A DNA stretch of 25,956 nt from an uncultured Bacilli bacterium (GTDB taxonomy: Bacteria > Bacillota_I > Bacilli_A > RF39 > UBA660), in contig CALVIQ010000042.1 of the NCBI GenBank assembly GCA_944331815.1, forward strand, positions 1 through 25,956, given 5' to 3'. Both the position numbers and the translations under genes were made by a program. The notes under the pieces were generated by a model. The model saw nothing but the letters and a program-made list of their open reading frames with translations, made no database searches and was not told where the DNA came from. Below, piece by piece: positions 20,401-25,956 of the stretch (the stretch's first letter is position 1; every line of letters begins with the position of its first letter).

Positions 20401-22009
20401 AAGAAATATTTAAATTTTGTGATAATAAATTAATTAGTCTTTTTAAAATAATATTTTTAAAAAATGGTGATAATTCTAAATTTAAATAAAAATTTAAATA
20501 ATATTTATTGGTTACTATGTTTTTTAAAAATTCTTCATTATTTTCTATTAATTTTATTATATCAGGTGTAAATAGTTTTTGATTAAAATGATTTATTAAA
20601 TCATATCTTTTATATTCAATACATTTTTGCAAAAATAAAGAACTATCTTGCAATACATCTGGAATATTTTTGGTTTTTTTTATGTATTCCTCATTTATCA
20701 CTAATTTTTCTATTATATCTTTAGTAAAAGCTTCTTGGTTAAATGATTCTATTAAATAATATTTTTTATATTCAATACATTTTTGTAATAATTGAAAACT
20801 ATTCTTTAAAAAAGGCATTGATTCTAAATTTAAATAAAAATTATTTTCTATTATATTTTGTAATAATTTTTTATTGTTTTCTATTAATTCTATTATATCA
20901 GGTGTAAATAGTTCTTCACTAAATTGATATATTAATTCATATCTTTTATATTCAATACATTTTTTCAGCAAATCAATATTTTTTTGCAATTCATAAGGAA
21001 TTAAAGTTGTTTTTTTTATAAATTCTTCATTTTGACCAAATTCTTTTGATATATTTTCAAATAAATAATAATTAAATTCAGACATTAAATCATATCTTTT
21101 ATATTCAATACATTTTTGTAATAAATCTGAATTATCTTTTAATACAATTGGAATAATTTTCGTATTTTTTATGAATTCTTCATTATTTATTAAATCTTTC
21201 TTAAAACTATCAGTAATAATTTTAAAGGAAAAATGGTTAATTAAATCATATCTTTGATTTTCTATACAACTTTGTAAAAATAAAGATTTATCTTGCAATA
21301 CATCTGGAATTATCGTTATATTTTTTATGTATTCTTTATTTTTGACTAAACTTGCAATAATTTCTTTAGTAAATGCACCTTCCTTAAATTTATCTATTAA
21401 ATCATATCTTTGATTTTCTATACAACTTTGTAAAAATAAAGAATTATTTTTCAACACATCTGGAATTGTTATTATATTTTTTACATATCCTTCGGTTTTT
21501 GTCAATTTTACAATAATTTCTTCAGTAAAAGCACTAGAATAAAAAGCATCAATTAAATCATATCTTTCATAATCAATACATTTTTGTAAAAACAAAGATT
21601 TTCCTCTCAATTGATAAGAAACTGTTGTAATTTTTTTAATATAATCTTCATTTTTGGTTAATTTCAGAATAATTTCTTCGGTAAAAGCATTAGATAAAAA
21701 ATCATCAATTAAATCATATCTTTTATTTTCTATGCATTTTATTAAAATTTGCTTATTAGAATCTAAATTATCTGGTATATAAACTATTCTATTGTTTTTT
21801 AAAAAATATTCAAAAACTTCTGGAATATCTAATCTACATTCAAGATATTCACCATACTTTTCAACTAAATCTTTAGTAAATATTTCTCTTGGTAAAGATT
21901 TAATTTCAGTTTCACTCATTATTTTTTTATGTTTTAAATGTAAAATAAGTTTTAATTTTAATACTTGATTTCTTGGTATATTACGAAAATTTTTTATTAC
22001 TTCAAACAT
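17471..22009 (-). CDS. Giant multidomain protein: helical repeats, unknown alpha/beta domain, Pol beta-type nucleotidyltransferase
   Basis: The 1512-residue product is cytosolic by its lack of signal or membrane helices. Residues about 75-500 hold eight tandem units of about 51 residues with core LLQKCIEYKRYDLI..F...F...II..L..NEE(Y/F)IK. About 510-830 is helical. About 830-1010 is alpha/beta (SNHGVCTSYIGN, ASDHDISSD, HTHNEIVIERR, PDYLVLFVDD, FNIPIVIVDRLKYA). About 1260-1500 is a nucleotidyltransferase: GSTARGTNLP from 1291, acidic D1302/D1304/D1306, a third site VDIDITF at 1353-1359, and a GLGGIGIENWILQNGGS stretch recalling archaeal CCA-adding and OAS-type enzymes. Substrate is unknown. It starts 15 bases after smpB (AGGTGA before the ATG) and is four bases from the 58-residue gene. 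It could be an RNA-modifying rescue factor, a toxin, or a defence protein. Confidence 0.85.
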   Translation of the reverse strand: MFEVIKNFRNIPRNQVLKLKLILHLKHKKIMSETEIKSLPREIFTKDLVEKYGEYLECRLDIPEVFEYFLKNNRIVYIPDNLDSNKQILIKCIENKRYDLIDDFLSNAFTEEIILKLTKNEDYIKKITTVSYQLRGKSLFLQKCIDYERYDLIDAFYSSAFTEEIIVKLTKTEGYVKNIITIPDVLKNNSLFLQSCIENQRYDLIDKFKEGAFTKEIIASLVKNKEYIKNITIIPDVLQDKSLFLQSCIENQRYDLINHFSFKIITDSFKKDLINNEEFIKNTKIIPIVLKDNSDLLQKCIEYKRYDLMSEFNYYLFENISKEFGQNEEFIKKTTLIPYELQKNIDLLKKCIEYKRYELIYQFSEELFTPDIIELIENNKKLLQNIIENNFYLNLESMPFLKNSFQLLQKCIEYKKYYLIESFNQEAFTKDIIEKLVINEEYIKKTKNIPDVLQDSSLFLQKCIEYKRYDLINHFNQKLFTPDIIKLIENNEEFLKNIVTNKYYLNFYLNLELSPFFKNIILKRLINLLSQNLNISYEEIEYKINYLFTKNNEIFSTLNLNLLSKEYNVLDIDFIEKIGNYESIQVKILKLNGIQLLTFSKISKLLINSDYDLSYMIETVLNNLVLYGNAQYDDLIKSVNENELSNEQLKNLIYILKRKNNIYEISSIDQLTESNFKGIKQQYRKKIESSVISGLITNEQLKEAIFEEKFGLNMTEVKFIIQRYCHNIDELEKSNINKEIRLILKSLKDIDDCDDFNELTDYYNNTEFLLTDFYAPIFLESVIRNEYIKEYDKTLYKLDKKHSLIEILHDNPKLNELEHIRNLINLDVSGKKTDFYILDDDFNMLIHALNAYSQVSKHANFKEEWEVPLISNHGVCTSYIGNNQIATARIKSVVLGFSSLEGGSIYRASDHDISSDNRELSISSTAPDKFLLPNKMIDNTRHTHNEIVIERRGTKSFKRMPDYLVLFVDDINNSANFDPLTNEHYKYTLQALIDFNIPIVIVDRLKYAKREYEKCEKLLIEFSNSFDNEKLDELLLIFFNNAIGCKCYDAVEYEYNKIFNQNAFDNLYNRIINIIEQQDDLKKLDLFSKLLSYLEIEKEKQGDEITISLEEKINLLKDNIEELKKYKMDKFIKINNLEDFERILLSMSVQSSDDDFMILYGNNTFKVDLSKASFKKVPELAEASFLNRMKLLETLSGKYIPICDLNDNVLFTEEEYNKMREKMSGLKQYNTGDFIFSDNLYFPQLDDYLDIIDDNLKTNDFINDAINNNVTSSLANINLIIGKDFELINTGSTARGTNLPNDIDFDYVMKIELEKIDIIKQNLLNNLSCEEKTIIENRIRLKQVKIEGLNQLVDIDITFVAKEKYYSSDAALAERLEQIKKQDYEKYKLILANIMYAKKILKEANVYKASRSDKIQAGLGGIGIENWILQNGGSLLNAAKEFLKYSKDTNFIDFEKKYFINDYGKNHVSMTRHQFPYDNYVMKNMREQGYIKMQKCLEQFMQSIENDISKKR
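20525..21775 (-). repeat. Eight tandem ~153-bp coding repeats in the giant gene
   Basis: Units begin near protein residues 78, 131, 182, 234, 286, 337, 395 and 449, most 51-54 residues apart. The best-kept DNA stretch (plus strand, around TTTTATATTCAATACATTTT) recurs near 20611, 20758, 20953, 21097, 21255, 21410, 21567 and 21721 with few changes. Units 3 and 4 are nearly identical around LFLQSCIENQRYDLI. Recent duplication or gene conversion is likely, and copy number may vary. Confidence 0.85.
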
Positions 22010-22024
22010 ATTATATCACCTATA

Positions 22025-22462
22025 TTAATAGTTTTTTAAATCTTTAGCCAATTGTCTTTCTATATCTTTTTTCTTAATAGATTCTCTTTTGTCATAGTTC
22101 TTTTTACCTTTAGCTAAACCTATTAATAATTTAGCTTTACTGCCTTTAAAATATAATTTAATAGGTACTAAAGTAAAACCATCTATTTCTAATTTATCTC
22201 TTAACTTTAATATTTCTTTTTTATGCATTAATAGTTTTCTTGTTCTAGTTTCTTCATGATTAAATCTGTTTCCTTGTTCATACTGACTGATATGCATATT
22301 AAGAATAAATATTTCATTATTCTTAATAATTGCATAACTATCTTTTAAATTACATTTTCCTAATCTTATTGATTTAATTTCTGTTCCAGTTAAAACAATA
22401 CCTGCTTCAAATGTATCAATTATTTCATAATCAAAATTAACTTTCCTGTTTTGTATCTCCAT
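22025..22462 (-). CDS. smpB: SmpB, SsrA-binding protein
   Basis: The 145-residue product binds the tRNA-like domain of tmRNA and brings it to stalled ribosomes. The beta-barrel core is intact: NFDYEIIDTFEAGIVLTGTEIKSIR, the AIIKNNEIFILNMHIS stretch, and HEETRTRKLLMHKKEI. The basic tail GKKNYDKRESIKKKDIERQL enters the mRNA channel. Length is typical. The ATG at 22462 has AGGTGG six bases upstream and the gene overlaps rnr by 26 bases, as expected of an rnr-smpB operon. Confidence 0.97.
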   Translation of the reverse strand: MEIQNRKVNFDYEIIDTFEAGIVLTGTEIKSIRLGKCNLKDSYAIIKNNEIFILNMHISQYEQGNRFNHEETRTRKLLMHKKEILKLRDKLEIDGFTLVPIKLYFKGSKAKLLIGLAKGKKNYDKRESIKKKDIERQLAKDLKNY

Positions 22463-24545
22463 CTTTTACCACCTCAAAGTCAATTGTTCTTTTTTCTTTA
22501 TCTGCAGCTACAACTCTTATTTTAATACTATCCCCTAATCTAAATCCTCGTTTATCTTTATTACCTCTTACTGTAAATGTTGTTTCATCATAAGTATAAT
22601 AATCTCCCTTAATACTATCTAATCTAACTAATCCTTCAATTAAATTAGGCAATTCAACAAACATACCAAATGGCATAACTGAACTAATAATACCTTCATA
22701 TTCTTCTCCAATATGATCCATCATATATTCAGCTTTTTTCATATCATCAACTGCGCGTTCACATTCAATACTTCTTCTTTCCATATTAGACGTATGTTCA
22801 GCTACAAAAGGTAATTCTCTTTCATAAAAATTAATCGTTTCATTATTAATATTGTTATCAAATATATAAGTATGTAATAATCTATGCACTGTTGTATCTG
22901 GATATCTTCTAATTGGAGATGTAAAATGGGTATAACATTTACTAGCAATACCAAAATGTCCTATATTATTTGTATCATATATAGCTTTTTGCATACTTCT
23001 TAATAATAAAGATGACAATAAATGAAATTCTTTTTTATCTTTTAATTGTTTTAATATGTTTTGCATAGTTTTAGGAGTTAATTTATGTAAATCTTCTTTT
23101 ACTTTATACCCTAAAATATTTAAAAATCTCATAAAGTTATTAATTTTTTCTTCATTAGGTTCACCATGAATACGATAAATAAAAGGTAATTCCATATAAT
23201 AGATATGAGTAGCTACTGTTTCGTTAGCAACTATCATAAAGTCTTCAATTAACTTTTCTCCTTCTCCACGATATCTTAATGTAACATCAATAGCTTTTCC
23301 TTTATCATCAACTATTATTTTAGATTCATCAATGTCAAAATCAATATAACCTCTATTTTCTTTATTTTTACGTAGGATATGTGCTAATTCTAACATTAAT
23401 CTTAATTTTTCTTCATATTCTTCGTATCCTTCTGGTACTATATTTTCTTCTAATATTTTATTAACATTTTTATACGTCATCTGTTTTCTAGATCTAATAA
23501 CAGTTTCTAAAATATCATAATCTACGACATTACCATTTTTATCTATTTCCATAATACATGATACCGCTAATCTATCTACATTAGGATTTAAAGAACAAAT
23601 ACCATTAGATAATTTATGAGGTAGCATAGGTATTACTCTATCTGCTAAATAAACACTAGTACCACGTTCAAAAGCTTCACTATCTAATGATGTATTTGGT
23701 CTTACATAATAACTTACATCAGCGATATGAACACCTAATTTATAATTGTCCCCAACTTTTTCAATTGATATAGCATCATCAATATCTTTAGTATCATCAC
23801 CATCGATAGTAAATATCATTTCATTTCTTAAATCAGTTCGTCCAACTAAATCTTTTTCCAATACTTCATCAGGTAAATTATCTACTTCCTTCATTGTTTC
23901 ATCACTAAAAGTATCAGGAATACCCATTTCATTAGTAATAGATAAAATATCAACACCAGGATCATTTTTATGACCTAATATTTTAATAACTTCACCCTTA
24001 TAATTATTATCTTTTAATTTATTAGTTATTTTTACTAAAACCTTATGTCCTGGCATAGCACCCATAGTTTTATCTAATTTAATAGTTATTTTTACTCTTT
24101 CATCATCTAAATCTACATAAGGAACATTCTTATTAAAATATACTTCTCCTACCATTTGTTTAAATTTACGATCGACTATTTTAACTATTCTGCCTTCTAA
24201 ATCAATACCTTTTGGTGAAGTTATTTCTACTACTACTCTATCACCATGAATTGCGCCATTCATATTAGTTGGTGCAATAAAAACATCATCATCAACATCA
24301 ATATCAACAAAACCATATCCTTTTTTATTAGCTATCATTGTTCCTAGTTTTAAATGACTATTCGTAAATAATAAATAATTATTTTTTTTAGTTCTATATA
24401 TTTTTAAACTATCTTCCATTTCATTTAATACTTTTAATAATTGTTTTAATTCATCTACTGAATTAAAACCTAATCCGTCATTAATTTCAGTAACTGATAA
24501 AGCTTTGTCACTATTTTTTAATAATTCTATAATTTTTTCTTCCAT
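22437..24545 (-). CDS. rnr: Ribonuclease R
   Basis: The 702-residue 3'-to-5' exoribonuclease degrades structured RNA and, in trans-translation, the faulty message. Domains in order: winged helix (1-60), cold-shock/OB domains (about 65-200; KKGYGFVDIDVDDDVFI), RNB catalytic domain (about 235-570) with the metal-binding DGDDTKDIDDAIS at 248-260 and HFTSPIRRYPD, and an S1 domain (about 615-695; GIISSVMPFGMFVELPN). The usual long Lys-rich tail is almost absent. The ATG at 24545 has AGGAGG upstream, nine bases after the membrane protein gene. Confidence 0.97.
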   Translation of the reverse strand: MEEKIIELLKNSDKALSVTEINDGLGFNSVDELKQLLKVLNEMEDSLKIYRTKKNNYLLFTNSHLKLGTMIANKKGYGFVDIDVDDDVFIAPTNMNGAIHGDRVVVEITSPKGIDLEGRIVKIVDRKFKQMVGEVYFNKNVPYVDLDDERVKITIKLDKTMGAMPGHKVLVKITNKLKDNNYKGEVIKILGHKNDPGVDILSITNEMGIPDTFSDETMKEVDNLPDEVLEKDLVGRTDLRNEMIFTIDGDDTKDIDDAISIEKVGDNYKLGVHIADVSYYVRPNTSLDSEAFERGTSVYLADRVIPMLPHKLSNGICSLNPNVDRLAVSCIMEIDKNGNVVDYDILETVIRSRKQMTYKNVNKILEENIVPEGYEEYEEKLRLMLELAHILRKNKENRGYIDFDIDESKIIVDDKGKAIDVTLRYRGEGEKLIEDFMIVANETVATHIYYMELPFIYRIHGEPNEEKINNFMRFLNILGYKVKEDLHKLTPKTMQNILKQLKDKKEFHLLSSLLLRSMQKAIYDTNNIGHFGIASKCYTHFTSPIRRYPDTTVHRLLHTYIFDNNINNETINFYERELPFVAEHTSNMERRSIECERAVDDMKKAEYMMDHIGEEYEGIISSVMPFGMFVELPNLIEGLVRLDSIKGDYYTYDETTFTVRGNKDKRGFRLGDSIKIRVVAADKEKRTIDFEVVKDGDTKQES

Positions 24546-24554
24546 AAAGTCCTC

Positions 24555-25106
24555 CTACAAATTATCTATCAAAAATCTAATCAATAATTTTTTATTTTTA
24601 TATTCAAATATAAAACTTAATATAAACAATATATTACCAAATAATGTAATTATAATATCCTTCATTGTATCATAAACACCAGTTGCTTTCCTTTGCATGT
24701 CACCATTAAATAAATTATCTACCATAAATTCAAATATTTCCCATAGTCCTGAAGTAGCTAAAGAAAATATAAAAATAAACAAACAACTAAATATTAAATT
24801 ATCAAATTTTTTAAATTTTTTTAATATTAAAATTGCTAATAAACTTGATAAAAATCCCCATATAAAATGTGAAAAATTATCATACCAATAAATAGTTCTA
24901 AAAAAATGTAATTGACATCCTAAAAATAAAGCTATAAAACTAAATATTAAATATAAAAAAGTAACGATTGGTTTTAGTTTTAATATGAAGGGAATTATTA
25001 CAACTAAACTAAATAATAATATTGTTATATCTTTATTAATAATTGTAAACAAAAGTGAAATAAAACAAAATACAAAAGAAATTAATATATTTATTTTATT
25101 CAACAT
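24555..25106 (-). CDS. YjdF/DUF2238-like integral membrane protein
   Basis: The 183-residue product has about five hydrophobic helices. Family marks are W.YDNFSHFIWG near 74-84 and SGLWEIFEFMVD then GVYDTMKDIIITLFGN at about 118-157, matching the YjdF/DUF2238 pattern. The conserved acidic and His residues in membranes suggest a lipid- or metal-linked enzyme, but function is not established. GGAGA lies eight bases before the ATG, which overlaps the end of rmuC by 11 bases. Confidence 0.75.
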   Translation of the reverse strand: MLNKINILISFVFCFISLLFTIINKDITILLFSLVVIIPFILKLKPIVTFLYLIFSFIALFLGCQLHFFRTIYWYDNFSHFIWGFLSSLLAILILKKFKKFDNLIFSCLFIFIFSLATSGLWEIFEFMVDNLFNGDMQRKATGVYDTMKDIIITLFGNILFILSFIFEYKNKKLLIRFLIDNL

Positions 25107-25956
25107 CTATTTTCTCCATTTCTACTTGATTAATTGAATTAAATCTTTTTGTTATTTTATCAGTTGTTGTATGTATATCTTTAACATCTTTACTTACTGT
25201 TTCAATACTTCGATATAATTTATCCCATCTTTCTTTATATCTATTGAATTCATTACTTAACAATTTTAATTCATTATGTATTACTGTAGCATATTTATCT
25301 CTTTCCATGTTTTTAATTATTACTTGAATAGTAGTTAAAGTACTAATTAAAGTTGTGGGACTAGTAATCCACACTCTTTTTTTATAGGCATACTCAATTA
25401 TATCAGAATGATGAGCATTAACTTCTGCGAAAATTGCTTCAGCAGGCAAAAATAAAATTGCTTGATCTGACGTAATACCATCAATAATATATTTATTTGC
25501 TATTGCATCAATATGCTTTTTCATATCACTTCTAAATAATTTTTCTGCTTGTTCTCTAATACTCATTTCATTTTTTTTATCTACCATTATTTGATAATGT
25601 TCTAAAGGAAATTTTGAATCTATTGCAATTGTTCCTAATGGAGCTGGCGCAAATAAAACACAATCAGCTATTGTATCATTATTAAATTTATATTGCATTT
25701 GATATATTTTATCATTATCACCAAATATGTTATACATTATATTTTTTAAATTAACTTCACCAAATATTCCTCTTGTTTTTTTATCAGTTAAAATACTTTG
25801 TAAAGATATGATATCGCTAGATAAATTATCTATTTTCTTTTGTGCTTCATCTATTTTAGATAATCTTTCTAAAACATTAGTAAAAGTCTTATTAGTTTTT
25901 TCAAAATTTTCATCTAATCTTTCATTAACTTTATTATTAATTAAAGTTAATTTATT
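25096..25956 (-). CDS. rmuC: RmuC-family protein, N-terminus beyond the window edge
   Basis: The reading frame runs open to the last base, giving 286 residues of the C-terminal part. The first 60 residues are coiled coil (LERLSKIDEAQKKIDNLSSD). They lead into the RmuC domain: TRGIFGEVNLKNI, CVLFAPAPLGTIAIDSKFPLEHY, AILFLPAEAIFAEV and VWITSPTTLISTL. RmuC proteins have a PD-(D/E)XK-nuclease-like core and limit inversions at inverted repeats; the biochemical role is unclear. An internal ATG at 25737 is not the start, since conserved RmuC sequence lies before it. It heads the visible run of genes leading to rnr and smpB. Confidence 0.92.
   Translation of the reverse strand, partial: NKLTLINNKVNERLDENFEKTNKTFTNVLERLSKIDEAQKKIDNLSSDIISLQSILTDKKTRGIFGEVNLKNIMYNIFGDNDKIYQMQYKFNNDTIADCVLFAPAPLGTIAIDSKFPLEHYQIMVDKKNEMSIREQAEKLFRSDMKKHIDAIANKYIIDGITSDQAILFLPAEAIFAEVNAHHSDIIEYAYKKRVWITSPTTLISTLTTIQVIIKNMERDKYATVIHNELKLLSNEFNRYKERWDKLYRSIETVSKDVKDIHTTTDKITKRFNSINQVEMEKIDVE

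Noticed and set aside
17471..22009. CBASS-type defence system
   Set aside because: The nucleotidyltransferase domain alone is not enough: no recognisable CBASS effector, Cap2/Cap3 or similar gene is beside it.
1..25956. CRISPR array, insertion sequence or integrase
   Set aside because: No spaced direct repeats, transposase or recombinase sequence was seen. The only tandem repeats are coding units in the giant gene.

Overview
The window is very AT-rich (well under 30% G+C by eye), uses TGA as a normal stop codon, and has compact operons with AGGTGA or AGGAGG ribosome binding sites. It looks like a chromosomal segment of a low-GC Bacillota of the class Bacilli. A small-genome, uncultured gut lineage of the RF39/ML615J-28/Erysipelotrichia kind fits; that placement is my inference. 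The organism carries recognisable endospore genes (spoIIIAH, gerE, gerM, and a spoVID/ysxE pair), so it is probably a spore-former or descends from one, although the genome otherwise has a Mollicute-like look.

Layout. 1-2800: two type IV prepilin-like genes on the minus strand, one of them very large with a C-terminal domain like formylglycine-generating enzymes. 2809-4585: plus-strand sporulation cluster spoIIIAH, gerE, gerM, with candidate SigE-like and SigK-like promoters. 4621-6803 (minus): a family 2 glycosyltransferase, a CmpB-like membrane protein and a lone holin-like gene. 6958-7034: tRNA-Arg(TCT). 7136-7987: galU, converging on thrS with both stop codons inside one terminator hairpin. 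7980-10449: a T-box controlled operon of an unknown gene and thrS. 10446-11663: a membrane-anchored PASTA plus NodB polysaccharide deacetylase. 11736-11906: a 56-residue membrane protein gene. 11886-13389: a ysxE-like gene and a minimal spoVID. 13447-16859: an operon of a CheD-like gene, two unknown genes, engB (ysxC) and der, the two GTPase genes for ribosome assembly. 16906-17248: tmRNA (ssrA).

17290-25956 (minus) is one long run of closely spaced genes: rmuC (cut by the window edge), a YjdF-like membrane protein, rnr, smpB, then a 1512-residue protein and a 58-residue protein, ending directly at the ssrA promoter. rnr, smpB and ssrA form the conserved ribosome-rescue (trans-translation) locus. 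The 1512-residue protein placed between smpB and ssrA has about eight tandem 51-residue helical repeats, an unassigned alpha/beta domain and a C-terminal DNA polymerase beta-type nucleotidyltransferase. It is the best candidate here for an undescribed system.

Recurring themes are extreme compaction (stop codons inside terminator hairpins, inside ribosome binding sites and inside a -35 box) and a set of sporulation-type promoters with shared geometry.
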